DNA of 64,000 bases. It comes from Emiliania huxleyi CCMP1516 (lineage: Eukaryota; Haptophyta; Isochrysidales; Noelaerhabdaceae). This document shows, one piece after another, positions 32,444-41,686 of this stretch (positions are counted from its first letter, which is position 1; each line of letters begins with the position of its first letter). The notes under the pieces were generated by a model. That model was not told the origin of the DNA and did not search any database. It saw only the letters and a list, made by a program, of their open reading frames with translations. The DNA is taken from NCBI RefSeq assembly GCF_000372725.1, contig NW_005202428.1, positions 1,188,169 through 1,252,168 of the forward strand. Reading direction: 5' to 3'. The translations under genes were made by a program, and so were the position numbers.

Positions 32444-33292
32444 TTATTTCTTTTTCTGCCCGTCCCCGGCAAGGCACTTTCCAAGCTCATTGATGACAAA
32501 CCTCGAGCAGTGGCCGCTGTCGCGCCCGCCCATCACGTGCGACGGGCAGTCGATCTGCGGCCCGACCGTCCCATTCGGCCCCTTGGCGAAGCAGCTCGTC
32601 ACCTCGGAGAGTCGGCAGTGCTTGTCAGCGCGGATGGCGACGCGGCGCCCGTACTCGCTGCGCAGCTGCGCCGCAGATACCTCGCCGCCCACGTTGCCGC
32701 TGATCAGGGCTGGCGTGCCGCGATCGCCCGGCAGAAAGCGCAGCGCGTTGAGCGCCTCGGCGAAGTACGCGTCCGGGGAGAGGCCGCTGCAGGTGCCGTG
32801 CTTGACCCACTCGTGCCTGCGCTCAGGAGGGCCCGCGTGCCGTCGGCTCGGGCGGGGGAGAGGGCGACCACGCGGCGCGCTCACTTGGCGAGGTCGCCCA
32901 CCTCCGCCTTGTGCTCCGCGGCGTTCCACCGCGTAAAGGACGGCGCGACGTCGATGTACTCGCGCGGCAGCTGCGATGCCAGGAGCTTTGCCTTGTAGCT
33001 GCAACTCGTGGGTGACGGGGAGCCGTGCTTACTGCCGTCGGGACGTGGCACCGCAAATGACGGCCACAGCCCATGCAGGCTGAGGTGGCGGGCGGAGAAG
33101 GCCCACGGCACGGTGGTGCACCTGTCGGGTGCCCAACGCAGGCTCGAGACGGAGGTCGGAGGAGAAGCACGGCACGGGTGGCTGCAGTCACCTGTCGGCC
33201 TTCTTGCAGCAGAACATTGGCGACCAGGTCTGCGCGAGCAGGTAGATGTCGTAGTCGCCGGGCTCCTCGCGTGGCATACGGCCCGAGGTAGC
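32444..33292 (-). CDS. RNase T2 family ribonuclease (5' end not found)
   Basis: Secretory or vacuolar acid ribonuclease. Three exons read 33292-33192, 33142-32885 and 32816-32444, joined by two GT-AG introns with closing phases. Exon 1 has YDIYLLAQTWSPMFCCKK. Exon 2 carries CAS-I (SLHGLWPSF, first catalytic His) and exon 3 carries CAS-II (HEWVKHGTCSGL, second catalytic His). Cysteines expected for the T2 disulfides are present (CC in exon 1, C-x-V near GTVGPQIDCP). An acceptor (ttttccag) sits just before the readable exon 1, so a signal-peptide exon should lie further upstream (beyond 33293); I could not find it. The enzyme looks active. Confidence 0.9.
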
Positions 33293-33587
33293 TGGAAAAC
33301 TCCCTCGAATTGCGTGCTGTCAGCCCGGGACCTCTGGGTCACGCCCAGCTTAGCTCAAAAAAAAAAAGCAGACGGAACGCGGCGAAAAATGGACCGCAAC
33401 ATCCTTGTCCGTACTCGCTGTCAACGACTCAACGTACTCAAGCGGGGAAAGTACACGGCAAACGCAAACAACGAAAGGTAGGCATGCACGACGTAGCGGC
33501 ATGTAATTGCACAACTGTTCGGGCGCATGTATCTATCCACAAGTAGGAGCTCCCCTCAACCACCTCACTCAAGGGTGGGGCCTGACG

Positions 33588-36500
33588 TCAAAGGTGCGGC
33601 TTGACGTCGATCACGTCCCAGCTGGCCCCGCCGACTGCTATCTTCTCGACGTTGCCGGTGGGGGCGAGGTAGGTGAGCGGCGGGAAGAGGAACTCGCGCT
33701 CCGCCGGGAAGGCGGAGAGGAAGGAGATGTCCGGGCCGCGCGAGATGAACGAGTCGGTGACGAGGCGGAGCAGCACGGCGTTCCGGCTGGCCGAGTACTT
33801 CATCGCCACCGCAAGCGAGGAGGTGGTCGACATGGGCGCCAGCTCCGTGCCGCCCTGCGCGAGGAACTCGAGCGGCGCACGCACGTCCTTCATGCCGCGG
33901 TAGAGGTGCAGCTCGCGCGGCGAGATGCGCGGCGAGGCGAAGGCGCCCTCGTCGTCGCCGCCGCCCGTCGAGCCTTGGTTGGCTTCGACCGCTCTGAGCT
34001 TGCCCAGCGCGTCGCGGAGCAGCGCCACCGTGACGGGAAGCTTGTGCGGCAGCTTGTTCTCGTAGCGGTCGCGGTCGCGGAGCGGGTCGTTGATCGAGCG
34101 GAAGGCCGCCGAGGTGTAGAGGCGCAGAGCAACCACGTGGGCCTTGGTCAGCAGCGACTGCCGCGCGCTCGGGTGCGCCACAAAGTCGTCGATCGTCATG
34201 CCGCGCTGGCCGCCCTTGCCATCCGGCACCAGGCGGCAGGCCAGCACCTCGCCCTCCTCGTCGCAGTCGCGCCTCAGCCCCCCCTGGAACCCGCGGTCGC
34301 TCGAGCCCGCCTCCGCGTCCAGCACGTATTGCAGGCACTCGAGGTCGCAAGCGTTGGCCGAGGCCGTCACTTCATCGACGATGGCGCTGACGCCGCAGGC
34401 GATGCGCGCCCCAAGGGTGCTCTCGTCGACGCACATGTAGTGGCAGATGCCGAGCGCCGCTTCGGCGGGGCGGCCAAAGACCAGGTCGCGGACGCCGACG
34501 TTGGCGAAGCGGTTGAAGGCGTCCTCCGATGCGGTGCCGTCGGTAAGGTCCACGCACACCACGTCGCTCGCCCGGTCCGCCCACAGAAGGCGGGACTCGG
34601 CGCGCATGCGTCTCGCGAGCTCGCTGACCGTGGGCTCCAGCACGCATATCTGTGCTAAGTCGGCCGAGGTGAGAGCGCTGAGCCGGTCCTCTCTCTTGCC
34701 GATGCCCTGGTGCCGTCCAAGCCGCTTCAGCCGTTTCAGCAAGCCGGCTCCGGCGACCGCACCAAAGATGCAAATGGAGCCCAAACCAGCAGCGATTGAC
34801 CAGACGACGCCCGAGTACGCCGGAGTCGGGGCGATGCCTTGCCTGCAGGCACCCCGATCGACTCCGCAGCACGGGTCCGACGCCGGGTCGCAGACGGACA
34901 CGCTGATCGCCGGCGGGCCGGATGCGAGGCCGGGCGCCCCGAGAAAGTCGGAGGCGGCTTCTGCGGAGCCCGTCTGCTCCTCGATCTTTTGGACCACCTC
35001 CTCGCCAATCAGCCCCGTGGGTGCAGATATGATGAAGACGAAACGAAGGCTCGCGGCCGTGAGGCGCCTCCGACCAAGGACTGCGGCTGCCCGGCTGTCA
35101 GTGCTGCATGCTGGCACGGGTGGGGGTGGCGCTTCATACGCTTCCGGAAAGACGAGGTCTGCGCTACAAGAGCCAGCAGCAAGGCTGTTCTCAACCTCGA
35201 TCCTGCGGCAAGTCTGTGCTCCCACCTCGGCCAGGCCTGCGATGAAGGTCACTCGCTCCTCCTCGCACCGCTCGTAAAAGTCGTCGAGGGTCTCGGTGAG
35301 CGGGAAGGAGATGTTGACCGTTGCCGGAAGGGACACAGGGAGATTCGGCGGCGGCGGCGAGGGCGGCGGCGAGGGAGGTGGCGGTGGTGACGGAGGACTC
35401 GGTGGCTCGGGTGGCGGGGGGGAGGGAGGGCGTGTGGTGAAGGTTGAGATGCGCACGTCCGTCACTCCGAGCCCCTCGAATGTGCTTTGCGCCTCCGCCA
35501 CGGACGCCGGCAGCGCGTTCACCACGTCCTCGACCTCGAGTGCGGTCGGCGTCGTAGTGGTGAAGACGAGGCGCACTTGGTCGGTTTCCCCCTCCTGTAG
35601 CCGCCTGCCTCCTCCAGACTCTGGCAAATTCTCAATGCGATAGCGGCAGCTGCCAGCGGCGAGGTTTGCCTGCGCCTCAATCCGAAGGCAGTCGGAGCGG
35701 CCTGCCTCGTCGACCCTCTGAATGAAGTCCGTCCGATCAAATGGCTCCATGGCGGCGAGGTCCTGGGTGGTGACGTCGAGCGGCATCTCGAGTAGCACCG
35801 TCGCGGGTAGGTTAGCCGGTAAGCTCGGTGGCGCCGGCAGCGGCGGTGGTGGGAGTGGTGGCGGCGAGGGCGGTGGCGGAGGCGTCGAGGGCAGTGGCGG
35901 TGAGGGTTGCGGCGGCAGGGTCGGTGGGGGCGACGGCTGCGGCGGTGATGGCGGCGGCGGCGGCGGCGATGCGGAGGGCGGCGGTGGGGTAGGCGGCGGA
36001 GGTGAGGGCGGCGGCGGCGTGGGCGGCGGAGAGGTAGGTGGCGGTGGCGCGGGAGGCGGCGGCGAGGGTGAGGTGGAGGGCGGCGGAGGTGAGGGCGGTG
36101 GAGGGGCAGGTGGCGGCGGCATGGGTGGCGGTGTGCAGCAGCTCAGACTGTACCCGAATGCTGGGTAGTCTGATAGTGGCAGCTGTGCGACACATTCCCC
36201 AGTTCCTCCGCCATGCTGTGGTTGGGGCGAGAGGCATTTGGCTGGAATATTCGCATACTCACAGTTGTCATCGGGTGCGTCAGCGCAGTAGGTCCAAGAG
36301 CAGCAGTCGTCGAGGCAGCCGTTGCTGGCTGCAGCAGCGCAGTCGCTTGATATGCTCGATGGCAGGCTCGGTGGCGGAGAGGGCGGCGGCGGCGGTGATG
36401 GCGAGGCGGACGGCGGCGGCGGCGACGGCGAGGCGGAGGGAGGCGCGGCGGGGGGCAAGCACGCGCTCTTCTTCCAACACTCCTGCGTTCCGCCGTTCAA

Positions 36501-37148
36501 AGCGCAAGCAGACGACCAGCTGCCTGTCAAGGTATGCCCTCCCGTCTCGCATGCCTCGTCGCTCTCCTGAAGCTGGCATGGATATGCTGTGTTCGCCTGG
36601 TCGTAAAAGGCCTTGAAGCATTGCTGGTCGGACTTGCACGCTTCGAAACACTCCGCCTCGGTTGTGCCCGCGAACAGAACGCTGTAACTGAGGAGGCAAC
36701 GCAGCGCGTGATCGTCGTCGTATAGGCAAAGTGACGGCGGCGGCAGCGGCGGCGACGGCGGCAACGGCGATGCGGAGGGAGGTGGCGGCGACGGCGACGT
36801 CATGGCGAGCCGAAGCTGCAAGGTATATCGCGTGCGAATTGGGAGCGAGTTGCAATCGAAGGAGGCGTTGTTCATGAACGCTATTTCGCCTCCTTGGGCC
36901 ACGCGCTCAGTGCGATTCCCTTGCTTGGCGGCACGTCCAGCACAACCATCCCATAAGAATTTGCCAACGACAAACCCAAACAACAAACACAACACATAAT
37001 AGTCGTGCGGAACGTTCCCGAGCGAGACAGAGGAGAAAGAAACGACAGCCGGCACATCATTTGGGATCTTGGGCTGGGTTTTGGTTGTTCTCGGCAAAAT
37101 ATTAGAAAAAGAAATCTGACCCCGCGCGGCCGAGGCCTGGAATCGCAC
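33588..37148 (-). CDS. membrane protein with pherophorin-like ectodomain and cytoplasmic mono-ADP-ribosyltransferase domain
   Basis: Single exon of 1,186 residues. N-terminal helix about 50-67 (YYVLCLLFGFVVGKFLW); a Cys module resembling PAN/apple folds (about 140-225); a second Cys module (about 270-340); long SPPPP/APPPP tracts; and two copies of a repeat with LPATV, C-x-RIE, LAAGSC and VRLVF/LRFVF (about 460-600 and 640-760), split by another proline tract. A transmembrane helix (VVWSIAAGLGSICIFGAVAG, about 780) with a basic stop-transfer follows. The C-terminal 350 residues end in an R-S-E type ART fold: LYRGM (Arg about 1084), STTSSL (about 1107) and AEREFLFPP (the E-x-E about 1150-1152). 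The layout predicts a wall/matrix-contacting receptor that ADP-ribosylates arginine on cytoplasmic targets. The substrate is unknown. Confidence 0.85.
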   Translation of the reverse strand: MRFQASAARGQISFSNILPRTTKTQPKIPNDVPAVVSFSSVSLGNVPHDYYVLCLLFGFVVGKFLWDGCAGRAAKQGNRTERVAQGGEIAFMNNASFDCNSLPIRTRYTLQLRLAMTSPSPPPPSASPLPPSPPLPPPSLCLYDDDHALRCLLSYSVLFAGTTEAECFEACKSDQQCFKAFYDQANTAYPCQLQESDEACETGGHTLTGSWSSACALNGGTQECWKKSACLPPAAPPSASPSPPPPSASPSPPPPPSPPPSLPSSISSDCAAAASNGCLDDCCSWTYCADAPDDNCEYANIPAKCLSPQPQHGGGTGECVAQLPLSDYPAFGYSLSCCTPPPMPPPPAPPPPSPPPPSTSPSPPPPAPPPPTSPPPTPPPPSPPPPTPPPPSASPPPPPPSPPQPSPPPTLPPQPSPPLPSTPPPPPSPPPLPPPPLPAPPSLPANLPATVLLEMPLDVTTQDLAAMEPFDRTDFIQRVDEAGRSDCLRIEAQANLAAGSCRYRIENLPESGGGRRLQEGETDQVRLVFTTTTPTALEVEDVVNALPASVAEAQSTFEGLGVTDVRISTFTTRPPSPPPPEPPSPPSPPPPPSPPPSPPPPNLPVSLPATVNISFPLTETLDDFYERCEEERVTFIAGLAEVGAQTCRRIEVENSLAAGSCSADLVFPEAYEAPPPPVPACSTDSRAAAVLGRRRLTAASLRFVFIISAPTGLIGEEVVQKIEEQTGSAEAASDFLGAPGLASGPPAISVSVCDPASDPCCGVDRGACRQGIAPTPAYSGVVWSIAAGLGSICIFGAVAGAGLLKRLKRLGRHQGIGKREDRLSALTSADLAQICVLEPTVSELARRMRAESRLLWADRASDVVCVDLTDGTASEDAFNRFANVGVRDLVFGRPAEAALGICHYMCVDESTLGARIACGVSAIVDEVTASANACDLECLQYVLDAEAGSSDRGFQGGLRRDCDEEGEVLACRLVPDGKGGQRGMTIDDFVAHPSARQSLLTKAHVVALRLYTSAAFRSINDPLRDRDRYENKLPHKLPVTVALLRDALGKLRAVEANQGSTGGGDDEGAFASPRISPRELHLYRGMKDVRAPLEFLAQGGTELAPMSTTSSLAVAMKYSASRNAVLLRLVTDSFISRGPDISFLSAFPAEREFLFPPLTYLAPTGNVEKIAVGGASWDVIDVKPHL

Positions 37149-37243
37149 GAGCGCGAGTACGGCCTGGCGCCCGAGCCCGGCAGGCGGTCGCTCGCAGTTC
37201 GTGCAGGCCGGTTAGGCCGCGCCGAGGCTCCCCGAAGCCAGAC
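37149..37243. promoter_or_regulatory. 95-bp divergent promoter region
   Basis: Start codons of the leftward ART receptor (37148) and the rightward orphan gene (37244) are 95 bp apart, so the two may share regulation. No element recognised. Confidence 0.4.
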
Positions 37244-38990
37244 ATGCTCGGCAGCAGCGGCCACAGCGGCAGCGCTTGCAGCAACACGCGCCGCTCGGAG
37301 GTGGAAGCAACTCGCTCGTTGATCGCCGACCTGTCCTGGAACAATCTGTCCTGGCAACAAGCAAAGACGGTGCTCCTCGGCGCGCAGAAGGCACCGGACA
37401 GCCGCTTCTTCGAGCTGCCGCAGGTACTAGTGCCGAAGATTTTGAAAATGGCGCACCGGCCGCAGTGGCAGCCGAGGTTCACTGGTCTGCGCGCTGTGCC
37501 GCGAAGGATGGGCCTGATCAGCGCCCGAGGCACCAGGCTCTCCTTCCGGGCGAACCCGAGCCTGGTGGAGAGCGACGACCCGCGCTCGACGCCCTCGGTC
37601 GAGCTCGACGGCGAGGGCGTGCAGGCGTGCGTCCTCCGGCTGAGCGAAGTCGGGATCGGCAGCGTCGTCCGCCTGTTTCGCGTCTCTGACGGCGGCGAGC
37701 AGCTCGCCGTCTGCTTCTCGGTTGACCCTCGCTGGGACACCAGCCCCGAGCGGGAGTTCTCCCAGGAGGAGGTGCACGTCCTGTTTGACGCGCCCCGGTC
37801 GCGCGCCACCTCGGAGTGGGCCACGCTGCTGCCGCAGCACGAAGGGCGGGCCGTGCCCGCAGGCCGCGTCGAAAAGTACCTCGCGCACGTGGCCGGCTGG
37901 TCTGGCTGGTCGTCCGGTCGATGCAGCGGGGCTGGCCCGGATGGGCGCGCGCAGGACGTCGAGCTCCACTTTCTGTTTGATTTTGAGCGGCGGACAGTGC
38001 GGCTCGGCCTGTGCGCAGAATGGGCGGTGGACGGCATGTCGGATTGGGGCGTGACGGGCTGGCGCTTCTTTGGCCGCGCCTTCCCGCTGGGCGAGGGGCG
38101 GCTGCGGCTCGGCATCGCGGGCTTCTACGGCGACGCGGGAAGGGTCGCGCAGCCGCGACGGCGGTGTCCAACTCCCGGAGCCTTCCGTGTACCTTCTAGG
38201 AAGCTTCCGAGTAGGTGGTGCAGCCTGACGGCGGGGTGGAGATCAAGCGGGTGAGCGCGACGGTGTCTGCCCCGCACCCGAGCGGCGAGTTCTACACCGC
38301 GTTCGCCGAGAACTTGTGCGAGGAGGAGGGGGTGGCGCCCCAGGTGGTGGCGGAGCTCCGCCGGGCGTTTGACACGGCGGTTGTGTCGGGCACGCCGTGG
38401 AGCTGGGTGGAAGCGGTGGTACCGCTTCTCGGAGCCCTCTGATCTCGGAACTTTCCCTAGGCATAATCGAGCCGGAGCGGTGGAGCCCGTGCGAGGAGGA
38501 GCCCAGCGAGCGAGGAGGCTGGACTATGCCCAGCAATGGCGAGCGCGGCCGCGCCCTGATCTGCGCCAACCGGAATGCAGAGGCGTGCGCTCTCCGTCTC
38601 CGGCCGAGTGCCCTCCGTGTGCCGTTAGGAGCCTTCTAGGAGCCTTCCTGTCTGCAGGCGTGCAACCCGGCCGAGTGCGTGTCGTGCCAGTTCGCAAACA
38701 GCAACGGTTGGCAGGACTTTTGCTTCTCGACGGGGTGCGACGGCGGGGGTTGGGGACAGTCCGCTAGCACGAGCACTTGGAACTGCGACGTCCGCCGCTC
38801 AGGCTGCCGCAAGCCGGCGCCCCACTCCGACCCGTGGCGCGCAGACCAGCCGCTCGAGTGGTGGTGCTGCGCCGGAGACGGCGAGGAGGAGGGGTGCGGC
38901 TTCGCGGTGTGCGGTCCCTGCCATGCCGCGGCGCCCGACGCGCACGCGCAGACGGGTTGCACGATGCCGCTGCTGCAGCGGTGGTGGTAG
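37244..38990 (+). CDS. orphan Cys-rich protein, four exons
   Basis: Exons 37244-38143, 38215-about 38400, about 38460-38624 and about 38659-38990. The first intron is GT-AG; the next two read best as GC-AG. The N-terminal 300 residues are globular (RFFELPQVLVPKILKMA; VELHFLFDFERRTVRLGLC; GWRFFGRAFPLGEGRLRLG). The last exon is dense in Cys, Trp and His (ACNPAECVSCQFANSNGWQD; PLEWWCCAGDGEEEGCGFAV; CGPCHAAAP), suggesting a zinc-binding or disulfide module. No family recognised. Intron 3 starts gcgtgcgct and the next exon starts gcgtgcaac, the echo pattern seen elsewhere. Middle junctions are tentative. Confidence 0.7.
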
Positions 38991-39291
38991 GAGAGACTGA
39001 GAGTCGATTTGAACGTGCGTGGGTGTTGGGGGAGGCGAACTGACTTGAGAGTACTCCCCCCCGCGCGGCGTGTGGCCGTGTCCCGTGCGCCGTGTGAGTG
39101 GGCGTCGACCGTCGAGCGCTAAGCGTCGAGCGTCGTGTGCGCGTGTGGGGTGTGCCGTGTGCGCGGCCCGCGCGGGCGGTGTAAAGGCTGCCTCACTTGA
39201 CCTTCGACGGTTGTCAACGGGGGACGCGGGGCCTTGCTTGAGTACTTGAGAGGTTGCGGTGAGGCTTGAGCCTGGCACTTGAGAGCGCCTT
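38991..39291. other. intergenic flank of transposon
   Basis: Contains repeated cgtcgagcgc and cttgag motifs and ends at the left target duplication of the transposon. No gene seen. Confidence 0.5.
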
Positions 39292-39299
39292 GAGCGTGG
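39292..39299. repeat. left target-site duplication
   Basis: gagcgtgg, identical to the 8 bases that follow the right end of the element. Confidence 0.85.
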
Positions 39300-39623
39300 C
39301 AGGGTTCGTGAGTGAAATTTCACCCTTTCACTTTCACATGTGAATTCATGTGAATTTCACATGAAACGTTTCGGCCGCCCCCGTTTCACTGAAAATTTCA
39401 CAAGTTTGCATCCAAACGCGGTGAAAGCGACGAAGTATAGAAAGGAGAGAGCCCAACCGAGTAACTAGTGAGAGGAGGTGCGAGAGCAGCTTGGTTCGTG
39501 AGGTGTGTCCTGCTCGGGGCTCAGGCGCTCGAGGACGTGTGTGTAGCCTCAATGTTCTTTTAATGCGCGCCCCCGCCGAAATACACCAACACGCGACGCG
39601 ACCTCTTAAGGAGCACCGTGTCG

Positions 39624-39678
39624 TTAGGGTTAGGGTTAGGGTTAGGGTTAGGGTTAGGGTTAGGGTTAGGGTTAGGGT
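39624..39678 (+). repeat. interstitial telomere-type array 1
   Basis: Nine perfect TTAGGG units inside the transposon. A true telomere is excluded because unique genes continue on both sides. Confidence 0.97.
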
Positions 39679-39802
39679 CAGAGAGTCCAAGCCGTTGTGT
39701 GCAGCTTTTAACAGCAAATGGTCCGGTTTGGGCCGAAACCAAATGGAGAAATCAGCGGTCCGTCGACCCGAGCTCTCGGTGAACGCTTTGGGTTCTTCGG
39801 GC

Positions 39803-39857
39803 TAGGGTTAGGGTTAGGGTTAGGGTTAGGGGTTAGGGTAAGGGTTAGGGTTAGGGT
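39803..39857 (+). repeat. interstitial telomere-type array 2
   Basis: About nine TTAGGG units in the same orientation as array 1, with two imperfect units (ttagggg, taaggg). The two arrays are separated by about 125 bp of unique sequence. Confidence 0.97.
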
Positions 39858-39928
39858 ACGTTGGTTGTCGTCGCACGCTCTCGATATCTGGCTAAGACGA
39901 GACACAGCATCAGAGGCGACCCAAGCGA

Positions 39929-41334
39929 CACACCAGAGCACGGCCGGGGACGCGAGCCGCCATCTTGGACTGTGAGGCGAGTATTTGCCACCGGGAGCTC
40001 GCCGCCGCCCCTACACCGCCGCCGCCGCACTCCCGAGGCCAGATAATAGCCCAAGTCGAAGAGTGCGCCCCGCCCTCGGTATCTGGGTGGCAGGCGGGAC
40101 TAGAGAGGCACGCCAGAGCACGGCCGGGGACGCGAGCCGCCATCTTGGACTGTGAGGCGAGTATTTGCCACCGGGAGCTCGCCGCCGCCCCTACACCGCC
40201 GCCGCCGCCCTCCCGAGGCCAGATAATAGCCCAAGTCGAAGAGTGCGCCCCGCCCTCGGTATCTGGGTGGCAGGCGGGACTAGAGAGGCACGCCAGAGCA
40301 CGGCCGGGGACGCGAGCCGCCATCTTGGACTGTGAGGCGAGTATTTGCCACCGGGAGCTCGCCGCCGCCCCTACACCGCCGCCGCCGCGCTCCCGAGGCC
40401 AGATAATAGCCCAAGTCGAAGAGTGCGCCCCGCCCTCGGTATCTGGGTGGCAGGCGGGACTAGAGAGGCACGCCAGAGCACGGCCGGGGACGCGAGCCGC
40501 CATCTTGGACTGTGAGGCGAGTATTTGCCACCGGGAGCTCGCCGCCGCCCCTACACCGCCGCCGCCGGCGCCGCACTCCCGAGGCCAGATAATAGCCCAG
40601 TCGAAGAGTGCGCGCCGCCCTCGGTATCTGGGTGGCATACGGGACTAGAGAGGCACGCCAGAGCACGGCCGGGGGCGCGAGCCGCCATCTTGGACTGTGA
40701 GGCGAGTATTTGCCACCGGGAGCTCGCCGCCGCCCCTACACCGCCGCCGCCGCCCTCCCGAGGCCAGATAATAGCCCAAGTCGAAGAGTGCGCCCCGCCC
40801 TCGGTATCTGGGTGGCAGGCGGGACTAGAGAGGCACGCCAGAGCACGGCCGGGGGCGCGAGCCGCCATCTTGGACTGTGAGGCGAGTATTTGCCACCGGG
40901 AGCTCGCCGCCGCCCCTACACCGCCGCCGCCGCCCTCCCGAGGCCAGATAATAGCCCAAGTCGAAGAGTGCGCGCCGCCCTCGGTATCTGGGTGGCAGGC
41001 GGGACTAGAGAGGCACACCAGAGCACAGCCGGGGGCGCGAGCCGCCATCTTGGACTGTGAGGCGAGTATTTGCCACCGGGAGCTCGCCGCCGCCCCTACA
41101 CCGCCGCCGCCGCCCTCCCGAGGCCAGATAATAGCCCAAGTCGAAGAGTGCGCCCCGCCCTCGGTATCTGGGTGGCAGGCGGGACTAGAGAGGCACGCCA
41201 GAGCACGGCCGGGGGCGCGAGCCGCCATCTTGGACTGTGAGGCGAGTATTTGCCACCGGGAGCTCGCCGCCGCCCCTACACCGCCGCCGCCGCCCTCCCG
41301 AGGCCAGATAATAGCCCAAGTCGAAGAGTGCGCC
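39929..41334 (+). repeat. eight-copy tandem satellite, 180-bp unit
   Basis: The landmark gccatcttggactgtgagg recurs with a period of exactly 180 bp (one spacing of 185). The first four copies carry ggggacgcgagcc and the last four gggggcgcgagcc, so the array was built from two local amplifications. The central copy has a 6-bp ggcgcc insertion. All six frames read open through the array only because the unit length is a multiple of three; I do not treat it as coding. Confidence 0.95.
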
Positions 41335-41427
41335 GCTCGGAAAAGTGAAATTTCGTTTCACATGAAATGTGAAGTGAAAGTGAAAGTGAAATCGATTCGC
41401 TGTTTCCATGTGAAATCACGAACCCTG

Positions 41428-41435
41428 GAGCGTGG
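41428..41435. repeat. right target-site duplication
   Basis: gagcgtgg, identical to 39292-39299. Confidence 0.85.
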
Positions 41436-41686
41436 CCCGTGGCGCGTTCTCGGTGTCTTGTGAGTCTTGTTTTATCCGCCTCTCTAAGTAAGGGGGCGAG
41501 CGGCGGGCGAGATAAAAAAAGGAGATCGTAACAAAACAGAAGAAAACACCTGAAATGCTCTAAACACCACCTTCTCGACGTCTCTCCCCGGCAGCGGCAC
41601 GCGGCAGCACACGGAAGCCAAGGACGGCGAGAAGAGCGGCCGCACCCCCAGCGAGGCGCTCAAAAGGGGACCCGTCGCGGCGGCCC

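Larger units (their letters stand above)
39300..41427. mobile_element. non-autonomous hAT-like DNA transposon (2,128 bp)
   Basis: The left end reads CAGGGTTCGTGA; the right end, read from outside, gives the same 12 bases (41416-41427). Both are flanked by an identical 8-bp duplication (gagcgtgg). An 8-bp duplication with a CAGGG terminus is typical of the hAT superfamily, which is established knowledge; assignment here is inference. Subterminal zones on both sides are packed with ttcac/gtgaa motifs in both orientations (39310-39412; 41340-41418), the kind of array a transposase binds. The interior carries two telomere-type TTAGGG arrays and eight copies of a 180-bp satellite, and no transposase frame, so it must be mobilised in trans. 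It sits between the Cys-rich orphan and SF3B1. Confidence 0.88.

Noticed and set aside
33008..33481. Plus-strand ORF over the RNase T2 gene
   Set aside because: Shadow frame; both catalytic RNase T2 motifs lie on the minus strand.
39624..39857. Chromosome end at the TTAGGG arrays
   Set aside because: Arrays are about 55 bp each and unique genes continue on both sides within a bounded transposon.
39957..41240. ccgccatcttgg in each satellite unit, resembling a YY1 site
   Set aside because: Resemblance to an animal factor site with no evidence that this organism has the factor; treated as chance.
39961..41463. Long open frames on both strands through the 180-bp satellite (227-312 codons)
   Set aside because: The unit is a multiple of three, so any stop-free frame stays open; sequence is repeated exactly and differs by synonymous and non-synonymous changes alike. 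Not a protein gene.
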